Shown one piece after another: positions 1 through 8,212 of a stretch of 43,110 bases of DNA. The stretch comes from JBBQER01 sp052148155 (GTDB lineage Bacteria; Actinomycetota; Acidimicrobiia; IMCC26256; PALSA-610): assembly GCA_052148155.1 (NCBI GenBank), contig JBKQIY010000250.1, forward strand, positions 1 to 43,110, read 5' to 3'. Under the pieces are notes generated by a model. The model made no database searches. It saw only the letters and a program-made list of their open reading frames with translations, and was not told the DNA's origin. The translations under genes were made by a program, and so were the position numbers. The stretch's first letter is position 1. Every line of letters starts with the position of its first letter.

Positions 1-376
1 TCGGCTGCTCCGCCAAGCGCGGGTAGATACACGAGCTACCGAGGTAGAGCAGCTTTTGCACGTCGTACAAGTGGCTGGCGTGCACCACGGTGGCGTGAAT
101 CATCAGATTGTCGTAGATGAATTCTGCCGGTCGGGTGCTGTTGGCGAGGATCCCCCCAACGGTCCCGGCGACGAGATAAACGAAGTCGGGCCGGTTTGCA
201 CGGAACCAGTAGTTCACTGCTGCCTGATCGCGGAGGTCGAGCTGGTCTCGGCTTGCGGTGAGAATGTTGCGATATCCCCGTGTCTCCAGCTCGCGAACGA
301 TCGCGGAGCCGACCAGACCGCGGTGGCCGGCAACGAAGATTCGGGCGTCGAGGGGAACTGTTTGAGACTTACGCAT
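1..376 (-). CDS. fcl: GDP-L-fucose synthase, partial (C-terminus outside window)
   Basis: An open frame reads leftwards from the ATG at 376 and runs off the left edge, giving the first 125 residues. It would perform the epimerase/reductase step that makes GDP-L-fucose from GDP-4-keto-6-deoxymannose in the cytoplasm, supplying a sugar for surface polysaccharide. The NADP-binding motif GHRGLVG is at residues 17-23, AGTVGGI at 70-76, and the family signature LGSSCIYP at 112-119, which includes the conserved Ser and Cys. These match GDP-fucose synthase better than other extended SDRs. Its start overlaps the 3' end of the WecG-like gene by 8 bases, so it is probably the last visible gene of the exopolysaccharide operon. 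The family is about 310-320 residues, so roughly 60% is missing. Confidence 0.9.
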   Translation of the reverse strand, partial: MRKSQTVPLDARIFVAGHRGLVGSAIVRELETRGYRNILTASRDQLDLRDQAAVNYWFRANRPDFVYLVAGTVGGILANSTRPAEFIYDNLMIHATVVHASHLYDVQKLLYLGSSCIYPRLAEQP

Positions 377-1187
377 GAGAAACGCTGCCTTCCGTGGTAC
401 TCGTGTTGAGTTCCCGCGCGTCCGAAAGCAGCCGCGGGGGGTTGAAGAGGATTGCTCTGAGAAATGCCGGATTGTTTCGAAGGTACCGAGCGCCGAGGCG
501 CCGTGGCTCGCTGACGACCCGGTGCACCCACTCGAATCCGGTACGCCGGAGCCACCTCGGAGCGCGTCGGACGTCGCCAGCGAGAAAATCGAAGGCCGCT
601 CCGACGCCGAGGAGCACGGGTGTTTGAAGTACTCCGACGTGGTCCTTCATCCACAGTTCCTGTTTTGGTGTGCTCAGGCCCACCCACACGACGTCGGCAC
701 CCGAACGGTCGATCATGTCGACCACCGCCGCGTCCTCCGCCGGTGTCAGTGATCGAAACGGCGGAGAAAAGGTTCCCGCGATCCGAAGGTTCGGGAATGC
801 CTCGCGCAGGCGGATGGAGACCCGCTCGGGAACGCCGTCGTTGCCTCCGTAGAGGAACGACTTCCAGCCTTCCGTTTCGGCTCGGGCGCAGAATGCCAAG
901 AGGAAGTCATGTCCGCACACTCGTTCGGCGTCACCCACGCCGGCGTGGCGGGCCGCCCAGACCAGCGGCATTCCGTCACACGCGACGAGCCCGGCCCGCT
1001 GGTGCGCTTCGAGCACGTCGCGGTTACGTCGCGCCTGCATGATTCCGTGTACGTCGCGGAAGATCGAAAACGAAGGCTCGCGTCGTGTGATCCAGCCCGA
1101 TACGAGATCCAATGCATTCGACATCGTGCCGGCATGTACCGGGACGCCGAGCACATCGACGCGTGCGAAGCGATCGCGCGTACTCAT
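369..1187 (-). CDS. WecG/TagA/CpsF family glycosyltransferase
   Basis: 272 residues, near the family norm of about 250. These GT26 enzymes transfer a sugar (typically ManNAc or ManNAcA) to an undecaprenyl-pyrophosphate-linked intermediate on the cytoplasmic face of the membrane. Diagnostic motifs are CDGMPLVW (70-77), GLSTPKQELWM (170-180) and GVGAAFDFLAG (194-204). The frame stays open much further upstream, but the ATG at 1187 fits the family N-terminus (a 'VDVLGVPVHAGT'-like start at 10-21). It also overlaps the stop of the sugar transferase as ATGA, implying translational coupling. It is the third gene of the minus-strand exopolysaccharide run. The substrate cannot be read from sequence. 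Confidence 0.92.
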   Translation of the reverse strand: MSTRDRFARVDVLGVPVHAGTMSNALDLVSGWITRREPSFSIFRDVHGIMQARRNRDVLEAHQRAGLVACDGMPLVWAARHAGVGDAERVCGHDFLLAFCARAETEGWKSFLYGGNDGVPERVSIRLREAFPNLRIAGTFSPPFRSLTPAEDAAVVDMIDRSGADVVWVGLSTPKQELWMKDHVGVLQTPVLLGVGAAFDFLAGDVRRAPRWLRRTGFEWVHRVVSEPRRLGARYLRNNPAFLRAILFNPPRLLSDARELNTSTTEGSVSHA

Positions 1188-2737
1188 GGACCCACCCGGG
1201 CTTCCTGGCGTCCGGCCGCGCTCTCCGGGTCGACGACTTCGGGCGGCGCGAGCCGAATGTCTTGGTCGAGGTGGCGCAGGCCGTGGAAGATGCGTAGGAA
1301 TACCGACTCGACAGTTCCTAGCTGGATGTTGACGTCGAGGCAAACCGACCTGTTCTGCATATAGAACAGGTCGAAACGGCGGTAGGCCGCGAACGACGGA
1401 TTGTCGCGCCCTTCGATCTGCCAAAGCCCTGTGAGTCCAGGGAGCACCGATTCCCGCGCTCTCAGCTCGGTGTCGAAGCGGGCTACCTCGTCCGGGAGGG
1501 CCGGCCGCGGGCCGACCAAGCTCATCGTGCCGTTCAGCACGTTCCAGAGTTGGGGCAGCTCGTCGATACTGGTCGCGCGGAGGATCCGGCCGACCTTGGT
1601 CACTCGCGGATCGTTCGGCACCTTCACCAGAGGACCATCGCGGACGTTGAGGTCGAGAATGAGATCGGTTGGCTGTTCGGAGCCGACCTGCATCGTCCGG
1701 AGCTTGTACAACGTGAAGGGTGCGCCGTGGCGGCCGACCCGTTCCTGTCTGAACAGCACGGGCCCGCCGCCCTGCAACTTGATGGCCACCGCGGCGAGGG
1801 CAAGCAACGGTGCGCTCAGCACAAGCATGACCGAGGCGACCGCTGTATCCAGCGCGCGCTTGACCGCGAGCTGCCACGACGCCAGCGTGACCGGTTCGAC
1901 GTAAAAGAGCGGTTCGTGCGCGAGGGGTGCCGGGCGGATACGCCCGATGTCCACGCCCCGCAGGCCGCTGGTCAGCTGGACGTGGGCGCCGACGTCGAGC
2001 AGGTCCCGCACGAGCTGGTTGACCCGAAACGACGGCAGATCGCCCGCGCAGATCAGTGCACCGGTCGCCTCGAACTGACCGAACATCTCGACCGCATGGT
2101 TCAGGTCGCCGCATGGAAGATTCCCGAGCCCATTTGCGGGTGCCTCGGGCGTTTCCCCGGCGGCGGCGACCGTCCGATAGCCGAGCTCCGGATGTGTCGT
2201 GAGCAGCGCGAGCATCTCGGCGGCTTCATGGCCGGTGCCGACCAGGAGGATCGGGCGCTGGTATCGCCCCGCGCGTCTGCAGTCGGTGAGCCAGGCTCGG
2301 TACCCGCTGCGAAGCACGATCAAGATGATGAACGTCGCGGAGATCCAACGCGCGACCTCACCCGGTGTCACGATTGTGTGCTTGAACGCCGCGACCGCGA
2401 GCGCAAAGAGAGCAAGGATGAGACAGCCGCGAGCGATCCGTGCGTATTCGACCGCGCGCAGGCTGCAGACGCGCGCCCGATACAGACCGAGCGCGTTGAA
2501 CACACCAATTTGGACAACGACGAGTGCGGCAATCAGAAGGATCGAGGTCGCAGGCGTTCGGTCATTTCGTGGCCAAATCGCCGTTGTCACGATCCACGAC
2601 GTCGCCACCGCGGTCGCGTCGAGCGCGACAAGAACGACGCGAAGAAGCCGCGAGCCGCGCGGAACTGAGATCAGCTCCGAGCTGATCGTGTGTTCATCCC
2701 CTGCTTTGGCCCGCGTCCGTATCTCGAGCATCCCCAA
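1184..2737 (-). CDS. Exopolysaccharide polyprenyl glycosylphosphotransferase (WcaJ/WbaP type)
   Basis: 517-residue polytopic membrane enzyme that starts the lipid-linked repeat unit by moving a hexose-1-phosphate from a nucleotide sugar to undecaprenyl phosphate. About four hydrophobic segments lie in residues 30-150. A Rossmann-like CoA_binding_3 region follows (RPILLVGTGHEA near 158), then a membrane-re-entrant helix near 305-325. The C-terminal bacterial sugar transferase domain carries GGPVLFRQERVGR, the YKLRTM motif, SIDELPQLWNVL and MSLVGPRP. The length is normal for the long PHPT family. It ends in an ATGA overlap with the WecG-like gene and lies 100 bases after the tyrosine kinase. 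The transferred sugar is unknown. Confidence 0.93.
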   Translation of the reverse strand: MGMLEIRTRAKAGDEHTISSELISVPRGSRLLRVVLVALDATAVATSWIVTTAIWPRNDRTPATSILLIAALVVVQIGVFNALGLYRARVCSLRAVEYARIARGCLILALFALAVAAFKHTIVTPGEVARWISATFIILIVLRSGYRAWLTDCRRAGRYQRPILLVGTGHEAAEMLALLTTHPELGYRTVAAAGETPEAPANGLGNLPCGDLNHAVEMFGQFEATGALICAGDLPSFRVNQLVRDLLDVGAHVQLTSGLRGVDIGRIRPAPLAHEPLFYVEPVTLASWQLAVKRALDTAVASVMLVLSAPLLALAAVAIKLQGGGPVLFRQERVGRHGAPFTLYKLRTMQVGSEQPTDLILDLNVRDGPLVKVPNDPRVTKVGRILRATSIDELPQLWNVLNGTMSLVGPRPALPDEVARFDTELRARESVLPGLTGLWQIEGRDNPSFAAYRRFDLFYMQNRSVCLDVNIQLGTVESVFLRIFHGLRHLDQDIRLAPPEVVDPESAAGRQEARVGP

Positions 2738-2837
2738 CTCCGTCCTTGGTTACTCAACGTAGCCGCCCGCACACTGCCTGTGCAATGGAGAACATGGCCT
2801 GAACCAGTGTTCCCAACGGTCGGTGAGTGCAAGCGCG

Positions 2838-4430
2838 CTAGTAGGAGACGCGCCTCGAGGCCGGAATGTGACGACCGTTTGGGCTATGGCCGTTCGTGCT
2901 GGCGTTCGCGTAGGGCGCGTATCCGGTGTTCGACAGGGGCTCCGCGTTGTTGAGGACGGTACCGACCAGGGGAGCGTCGACCTGACGTAGGAGCTCCAAG
3001 GCACGGCGGATCGACCGACGAGTCGTGGACCCGGCACTCGCGACGAGGATCGTCGCGTCGGCGATGCCACTCACGACCAGGGCGTCGCTGACCGGCAAGA
3101 CCGGCGGGCAGTCAATGAGCACCAAGTCCGCAGTCGCCGCAAGCGCCGAGATCGCTTCCCGAGCACGGCTGCTTCCGAGCAACTCGGACGGGTTCGGAGC
3201 CGGCGGACCAGCCGGCAACACTGCGAGATTGGGATGCCCGGCGACGACCTGCAGCGCATCGAAGGCTTCTACTTCGCCGAGCACGACCGACGTGAAGCCG
3301 ACATCGTTGGGGAGGCCGAACAGTTCGTGCAGCCGCGGCCGTCGTAGGTCGCAACAGATGAGGGCGACATGGCGGCCTGCGCTGGCAAACGCGACGGCAA
3401 GGTTCGAGACGGTGACGGTCTTGCCCTCCGCGGACTCGGTACTTGTTACCTGGATGATCTTCAACGCGTCGTCGACACCGAGGAACTGGATCGACGTGCG
3501 CAACGTCCGGTACGCCTCCGCTGCGATTTCCTCCTCCTCGCTGGCATCAAGTGTCACCAGCCGATTCGTTGCCGCGCGCCATGCTGCGACCCGCGGGATC
3601 TGGCCGAGCACCGGAAGCCGACCGGTCGCGCGTTCGAGATCCTCACGTGATGTGATCTTGTCGTCGAGGAACTCGCGAACGAACGCCAGTCCGAGCCCGA
3701 GCAGGACTCCGAGGATCAGTGCGATCGCGCCGTCGCGGATCGGCTTGGGCGAGACCGGTCCGCCGGCTACGGTCGCCGCGGAGAGCATTTGCGCGCCGCC
3801 GACCTGGTTCAAGTTCTCGGAGACTTGCACGTCGTTCAACTGTTGCTGCAGCAGCGTTCGCTGTTGCAGCGCGGTAGTCAGTTGGCTCGAGCCGGACGGG
3901 AGCTTCGCGATCTGCAGCTGCAGTGAGTCGAGGCTGTCTTGGATTTGCTGGCCGGCACGGACCAAACTCGCGGCGCCCTGCTGACGGCTGTACGCGATGT
4001 ACGTCTTCGCGTACCCGTTGGCGTCGTCAGCGGCGCCGGAGCCGCTCGAGCTCTGGGCGGCGATGCTCACAACGTTCGAGTTCGCGCTGTCGCCCGAGAT
4101 GCTGACGGCGGGGACGTGGCCGAGCGCCTTGGTTGCGGCGTCCTGGATGGCGTTGCTCTGGAGCAGCGCGGTTTGGGTCGCGACGTCGCGGGCTTCTTGA
4201 TCGGACGTTTCCGTCCCGCCGAGGAGGCTCTGCGCGCCCGTCGGTTGGATGATGAGTTCGGCGGTCGCTTGATACTTCGCGGTTTCGACGAGCGAGAGTG
4301 CCAACGCTGCCGCGACGGTGACGATGGTCGTGATCGCGACGAGCTTGCGGTGCCGCCAGATGGTACGGCCGTAGGCGCGCAGATCTGCGGCGCGAACGTC
4401 GTCGTCCTCCTCGACCAATTCAGCCATCAT
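2838..4430 (-). CDS. Polysaccharide co-polymerase / BY-type tyrosine autokinase
   Basis: 530 residues joining a Wzz-like chain-length domain to a cytoplasmic bacterial tyrosine kinase. Transmembrane helices are at about 30-47 and 232-252, flanking a Gln-rich periplasmic coiled-coil (about 155-205). The kinase part has EAYRTLR (305-311, the E-x2-R-x2-R oligomerisation motif), a P-loop at 330-338 reading STESAEGKT, Walker A' at 355-365 (ALICCDLRRP) and Walker B LVLIDCPP (436-443). The P-loop lacks the usual Pro-Gly and Walker A' has Cys for the first Asp, so activity could be altered. C-terminal tyrosines are few (504, 507, 530) rather than a dense cluster. It leads the exopolysaccharide operon and faces the phosphatase gene. 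Two in-frame ATGs (4430 and 4427) are possible starts. Confidence 0.92.
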   Translation of the reverse strand: MMAELVEEDDDVRAADLRAYGRTIWRHRKLVAITTIVTVAAALALSLVETAKYQATAELIIQPTGAQSLLGGTETSDQEARDVATQTALLQSNAIQDAATKALGHVPAVSISGDSANSNVVSIAAQSSSGSGAADDANGYAKTYIAYSRQQGAASLVRAGQQIQDSLDSLQLQIAKLPSGSSQLTTALQQRTLLQQQLNDVQVSENLNQVGGAQMLSAATVAGGPVSPKPIRDGAIALILGVLLGLGLAFVREFLDDKITSREDLERATGRLPVLGQIPRVAAWRAATNRLVTLDASEEEEIAAEAYRTLRTSIQFLGVDDALKIIQVTSTESAEGKTVTVSNLAVAFASAGRHVALICCDLRRPRLHELFGLPNDVGFTSVVLGEVEAFDALQVVAGHPNLAVLPAGPPAPNPSELLGSSRAREAISALAATADLVLIDCPPVLPVSDALVVSGIADATILVASAGSTTRRSIRRALELLRQVDAPLVGTVLNNAEPLSNTGYAPYANASTNGHSPNGRHIPASRRVSY

Positions 4431-4449
4431 GACCGCCCATCACCCTTTT

Positions 4450-4455
4450 ATTGTA
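4450..4455 (-). promoter_or_regulatory. Candidate -10 box of the kinase/exopolysaccharide operon
   Basis: TACAAT on the minus strand, 19 bases before the kinase ATG, inside an unusually A+T-rich stretch between the divergent kinase and phosphatase genes. A 6-bp inverted repeat (ATCGGC at 4467-4472, GCCGAT at 4484-4489) lies just upstream and could bind a regulator. No convincing -35 box was seen. Confidence 0.4.
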
Positions 4456-4544
4456 CTTCTGGATTCATCGGCTCTTTTCCGGGGCCGATCAAGGTTTGAA
4501 GCCCTTTCCATGGCCGGCCGGGGCCGCTCCGTACACTGCTGGGC

Positions 4545-5105
4545 ATCGACCGGCCCTACCGTGTTCTCGTCGTCTGCACTGCGAACCAGTGCCGCTCGCC
4601 CATGGCCGCGGCGACCCTTTCGCGTCGCATGGCCGTCGCCCGAGTCCGTGGACAGCTGCTGTCGGCGGGCACCAGTGTCGAGGGGCGTTCACCCGCGGTC
4701 GGCGAGGCAGTTACCGCGGCACGCGAGCTGTGGTTCGATTTGGCAGGCCACGAGAGCGTCCCGCTTGACGCCACTACGGTCGCGAACGCAGACCTTGCGC
4801 TCGGTATGACCCGCGCCCACGCGCGTGAGATCATCGTCATCGAGCCGGCGGCAGTGTGGCGCACTTTTACTCTCAAGGAACTGGTCCGCCGGGGTGAAGC
4901 CTCGCCCCGGGACCGGGAACCATTCGAGGACTGGCTCTACGGGCTCGCGTCCGAGCGAGGCTCCGACGAGCTGCTCGGGAGTTCTCCCGACGACGACATT
5001 GCCGATCCGATCGGTCAGCCGCTCGGCGTTTTCCGTCGCACGCTCACCGAGCTCGACGATCTCGCCGATCGGTTGGTGCGCGTCGCCTGGCCGAGAATTC
5101 CTTGA
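4545..5105 (+). CDS. Low-molecular-weight protein-tyrosine phosphatase (Wzb/Etp-like), start unresolved
   Basis: It dephosphorylates the tyrosine autokinase and so controls exopolysaccharide polymerisation. The P-loop VCTANQCRSP is encoded at 4572-4601, upstream of the first in-frame ATG (4602). A gene called from that ATG would therefore lose the catalytic Cys-x5-Arg loop. The frame is open back to a TGA at 4497 and contains no ATG, GTG or TTG before the loop. The best non-standard start is ATC at 4545, seven bases after a TACACT -10-like hexamer; CTG at 4539 is the alternative. The general-acid region reads DIADPIGQP, matching the family's DP motif. About 187 residues from 4545, slightly longer than the usual 150-160. 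It is divergent from its presumed kinase partner. Confidence 0.8.
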   Translation: MDRPYRVLVVCTANQCRSPMAAATLSRRMAVARVRGQLLSAGTSVEGRSPAVGEAVTAARELWFDLAGHESVPLDATTVANADLALGMTRAHAREIIVIEPAAVWRTFTLKELVRRGEASPRDREPFEDWLYGLASERGSDELLGSSPDDDIADPIGQPLGVFRRTLTELDDLADRLVRVAWPRIP

Positions 5106-5150
5106 CCGAAGGTTCGTAGTTATTGCGTCGATGAACGGAGCTCGTGGCCG

Positions 5151-5957
5151 ATGAACCTCAACGGCGCCAGAGTGGTGGTCACGGGAGCGTCACGCGGGAT
5201 CGGTGCGCGACTCGCAACCGAACTCGCCGCCAAAGGTGCGCGGGTCGCGCTCGTCGCCCGATCTCGCGACGCGATCGCGGAGCTCGCGACCCAACTCGAT
5301 GGAGACGCCTATCCGGCTGACCTCGCCGACATGTCGACGATCGAGCCCCTCGTCCGTGCGATCGACACGGACGGTCCGATCAACGTGCTGGTCAACAACG
5401 CAGGTATCGACCTGACCGGGTCGTTCGTCACTCTCGAACCCGGTCGAATACGCGAGCTGATCGCGGTGAATCTCGTCGCCCCGATGCTCCTGTGCCGGGC
5501 GGTGATCCCGACGATGCGGCTCCGGGGCGCGGGTCACATCGTGAACGTCTCGTCCCTCGCCGCCACGAACGCCCTGCCGGGGCTCGCGCCGTATTCCACG
5601 TCGAAGGCCGGCCTCAGCCATTTCACGGCCACGTTGCGCGCCGAGTGCAAAGGCACCGGGATCACCACCACGCTCGCCGAGATCGGACCGGTCGAAAGCT
5701 CGATGATGCGGAGCCTGCACGGCCATCTCGCCACCGAACGGGCGCTCACCCGGCTGCGGACACTGCGCCTCGCGGTCGAGCTCGACATGGACGAAGTCGT
5801 CGGGGCGCTGGTCGACGCGATCGAGCACGAGCGGCGCCATGTGCGGCTCCCGCGAAGAAACGCCATGTTCCCGATCCTGACCGAAGTGCCGCGCCGAATG
5901 ACCGAGCTGCTCCTCACCGGAGTACGCGTCCAGGACGACCGGGAGGACCCCCGATGA
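5151..5957 (+). CDS. Short-chain dehydrogenase/reductase (SDR)
   Basis: 268-residue classical SDR, a cytoplasmic NAD(P)-dependent oxidoreductase. Cofactor motif TGASRGIG is at 11-18, NNAG at 82-85, catalytic Ser at 134/135 and Y148-x3-K152 (YSTSK). The length is typical. An SD-like CGGAG sits about ten bases before the ATG. Its stop overlaps the next start (ATGA at 5954-5957), coupling it to the phosphotransferase. Arg follows the first Gly region (ASR), which mildly favours NADP. The substrate is unknown; the neighbouring deacetylase and phosphotransferase suggest a small-molecule or glycoconjugate pathway, but this is only context. Confidence 0.92.
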   Translation: MNLNGARVVVTGASRGIGARLATELAAKGARVALVARSRDAIAELATQLDGDAYPADLADMSTIEPLVRAIDTDGPINVLVNNAGIDLTGSFVTLEPGRIRELIAVNLVAPMLLCRAVIPTMRLRGAGHIVNVSSLAATNALPGLAPYSTSKAGLSHFTATLRAECKGTGITTTLAEIGPVESSMMRSLHGHLATERALTRLRTLRLAVELDMDEVVGALVDAIEHERRHVRLPRRNAMFPILTEVPRRMTELLLTGVRVQDDREDPR

Positions 5958-7000
5958 CGATTCCTCGAACCGTTGACGACCTCACGCCCGAGTGGTGCAC
6001 CGAGGCACTCGGCCGGACGGTCACCACCGTCGCGGCCACACCCGTGGGTGTCGGGATCGGGTTGGTAGGCCAGCTCTTCCGGCTCGAGCTCGACGGTCCC
6101 GACGGCGCGTCGACCGTGGTCGCCAAACTGGCGGCGCCGACCGACGAAGGCCGCTTCGTCGCGACACTCCTCAACATGTACGGCCGCGAGGTCGGCTTCT
6201 ACAACGAGCTGTCCGCCCGTACGGACGTGTCCCATCCGAGATGCCACGTTGCCGTACATGACTCCCGAACGCAAGACACGGCGCTGTTGCTCGAAGATGT
6301 CTCGCCGCGCGGCCGCCTCCTCGACCAGATCGCAGGCTGTTCCATCCACGAGGCTCGGCCCGCCATCCGCACGTTGGCCCGCCTGCACGCATGCTTTTGG
6401 GACGACACCTCCCTCGACGACACCGGCTGGCTTCGCAGACTCTGCGACGAGCCGTATCCCGGTGCCGTCGCGTTTGCGTACGACACGGCGTGGCCACGAG
6501 TACAGGAATTCTTCCCCGAACTGATCACCGACCGCATCAAAACATTCGGCGACGGATATGCCCCACGCATTCCCGCGCTGTTCGAGAAGTTGTCTGAGCC
6601 GCCACTCGTACTCGCACACGGCGACTGGCGGCTCGACAATCTGTTCTTCACACCCGACAACGACGTCATCGCAGTCGACTGGCAACTGATCGACCGATCG
6701 GTGGACCCGCGCGACCTCGCGTACCTCGTGACGGAAAGTATCGACGTTGTCGATCCGTCGGACTACCACGACGCGTTCGCGACCTACCTCGCCGATCTCG
6801 CCGACCAAGGCGTGCACCCCGACGAACCGTGGGCGTTCGAGATGTACCGATACGGCACGATGCTCGGTTTCGTCTACCCGGTGATCGCGGCGGGCGCGCT
6901 CACCATCGAAGATCCGCGCCACATCGAGTTGACGCGCGCGATGTTTCGGCGCTGCCTGAACGCGTTGGAAGCACTCGACGCCTTCGACCTGCCGTTATGA
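5954..7000 (+). CDS. Phosphotransferase of the APH/ecdysteroid-kinase-like superfamily
   Basis: 348 residues with a protein-kinase-like fold. K58 (VVAKLA) and E79 or E83 are the likely ATP-binding pair. The Brenner motif HGDWRLDN (222-229) supplies catalytic Asp224, and VDWQ (241-244) supplies the metal-binding Asp. The overall layout (CFWDDTSLDD, then HGDxRxDN, then DPRDLAYLV) resembles actinobacterial proteins annotated as phosphotransferase or ecdysteroid kinase, which phosphorylate a hydroxyl on a small substrate. The ATG at 5954 overlaps the SDR stop, and the TGA overlaps the next ATG. The long upstream frame extension is a shadow of the SDR gene. The substrate cannot be inferred. Confidence 0.9.
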   Translation: MTIPRTVDDLTPEWCTEALGRTVTTVAATPVGVGIGLVGQLFRLELDGPDGASTVVAKLAAPTDEGRFVATLLNMYGREVGFYNELSARTDVSHPRCHVAVHDSRTQDTALLLEDVSPRGRLLDQIAGCSIHEARPAIRTLARLHACFWDDTSLDDTGWLRRLCDEPYPGAVAFAYDTAWPRVQEFFPELITDRIKTFGDGYAPRIPALFEKLSEPPLVLAHGDWRLDNLFFTPDNDVIAVDWQLIDRSVDPRDLAYLVTESIDVVDPSDYHDAFATYLADLADQGVHPDEPWAFEMYRYGTMLGFVYPVIAAGALTIEDPRHIELTRAMFRRCLNALEALDAFDLPL

Positions 7001-7705
7001 GGCTCGTTCGGCCGCCTACCAACGGAAGGATCCTCGTCTACCACCAGCCGGATGCATCGCGGTTGATGGCTCAGATTCGCCAGATCGGAAGGACGTTCGA
7101 ATTCGTCGACGCCGACGCTGCCGTCCAGCGATTGAAGGCAAGTCCGCCGAACGACGCGCGGCGTTCCTTTGCACTCGTCACGTTTGATGACGGCTTTCGC
7201 GACTTCCTCGGAGTGATGGACGAACTGCTCCGCCTCGAGATTCCGGCGTGCTTGTACATCGTGACGGAGTTTCTTGGACGTTCTGGATACTTGAAGGCGA
7301 GTGACGTGCGATCTATCTCGCAGGCATTCGATCTCCGTTCCCACACGACCTCTCACCCGAAACTCGTCGGCGTCAATCAGTCTGAACTCACCCGGGAGAT
7401 CGACGATTCGAAGCATTACCTCGAAGATCTGATCGGGAAGGCGGTGGTGCATTTCGCCGCCCCATTTCGGGGGTCCGTCGAGTTTCGGCGTGTCGGCGAT
7501 ACGAGGTGCTGCCGCGGGGTACGAGACGTTCCGGACAACGTTTCGGGGCTGGAACACACCCGAGTCGCCGGACCTGGGGGGTGTTCGAGCGCTACGAGCT
7601 GACGTGCTCGAAGACTGGTACCCATCGTGGCGGCTCAGAGCGACACTCGGTGGTGTGCTCGACTTTCGCGCGGCGCGTCGCCTCCGACGCGCCCTAGCCG
7701 GTTAG
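6997..7705 (+). pseudogene. Polysaccharide deacetylase (NodB fold), frameshifted
   Basis: The N-terminal frame starts at the ATG at 6997, overlapping the upstream stop as ATGA. It encodes a carbohydrate esterase 4 domain with the opening ILVYHQP (12-18), TFDDG (62-66, metal Asp) and SHTTSH (115-120, metal His pair), then FAAPFRG (153-159). At a run of five G (7469-7473) the frame is lost and continues as unrelated Arg-rich sequence to a stop at 7602. Removing one G restores a family-like C-terminus in the next frame (FGVSAIRGAAAGYETFRTTF, and on to the stop at 7705), giving about 235 residues. So this is either a recent pseudogene, a slippage-controlled gene or a sequence error. The intact form would deacetylate an N-acetylated glycan. 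Confidence 0.82.
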
Positions 7706-7711
7706 GACGCG

Positions 7712-8182
7712 TCAAGTGTTGGCGAGGAGTTTCTCGATGTTCTCGAGCGTTCGTTCCATGGCCTCGCGTGTGTGCTGATGGACTTTGTCCCCGCGCAGGA
7801 ACATCTTCGTGCCCTGCTCTTTCGAGATGTCCCATGTCTCGCGCACGCGTGTACCGCCCTCGACCGGCTCGAGGTCATAGCGCCAGATCCGTCCGCCGCT
7901 CAGCTTGCCCAGGATGCCCGGTAGACGCGACTGCCACGCGATGCACCGGTTGTCCTCGAAGTCGACGACCTCGCTGACCATCGAATAGGGAATTCCGAGC
8001 TTCATCGACATGCCGAACGTGTCGCCGAGTTTCACTCGTCGGGGACTGTTCTTGGCGTCGCGCACAGATCCCGAGCCGTCGATGTCGTGATGGCGGCTGG
8101 GGTCGGCGAGGAGCGCGAAGATCGCTTCGGCTGGCGCGGGGATGACCCGCTCGACGGTCTCGGTGTCTGAGGTTTCGGTCAT
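7712..8182 (-). CDS. SRPBCC (polyketide cyclase/START-like) family protein
   Basis: 156-residue soluble helix-grip protein that probably binds a hydrophobic ligand. It opens ERVIPAPAEAIFALLADPSRH, the standard entry of Polyketide_cyc2 proteins. It continues through the ligand-cavity strands (FGMSMKLG, VVDFEDNRCIAW, EPVEGGTRVRETWDI) and ends in the long C-terminal helix (HTREAMERTLENIEKLL). The ATG at 8182 fits the domain boundary and has no SD. It lies seven bases after TACGCT, consistent with leaderless translation, and inside a 38-bp palindrome. No catalytic function can be assigned. It is convergent with the deacetylase and divergent from the dioxygenase side. Confidence 0.88.
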   Translation of the reverse strand: MTETSDTETVERVIPAPAEAIFALLADPSRHHDIDGSGSVRDAKNSPRRVKLGDTFGMSMKLGIPYSMVSEVVDFEDNRCIAWQSRLPGILGKLSGGRIWRYDLEPVEGGTRVRETWDISKEQGTKMFLRGDKVHQHTREAMERTLENIEKLLANT

Positions 8183-8212
8183 TGGCGCAGCGTAGGCTGC
8201 GCCAATGACCGA
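8175..8212. promoter_or_regulatory. 38-bp perfect palindrome (16-bp arms, 6-nt centre) over two divergent ATGs
   Basis: The left arm (8175-8190) is TCGGTCATTGGCGCAG. The right arm (8197-8212) is its exact reverse complement, and the centre is CGTAGG. The SRPBCC start (8182, minus) lies in one arm and an ATG at 8205 (plus) in the other, 22 bases apart. The centre carries overlapping -10-like hexamers for both strands (TACGCT minus 8194-8189; TAGGCT plus 8193-8198). It can act as a DNA operator over a bidirectional promoter; RNA transcribed right through it could fold into a 16-bp hairpin hiding the start. Confidence 0.75.

Noticed and set aside
1188..2114. Upstream extension of the WecG-like frame
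   Set aside because: It lies inside the sugar-transferase gene and has shadow composition (Arg/Pro-rich); the family N-terminus begins at the ATG at 1187.
5492..5953. Long N-terminal extension of the phosphotransferase frame
   Set aside because: It overlaps the whole 3' half of the SDR gene, is Arg/Pro/His-rich and unlike the family; the ATGA overlap at 5954 marks the real start.
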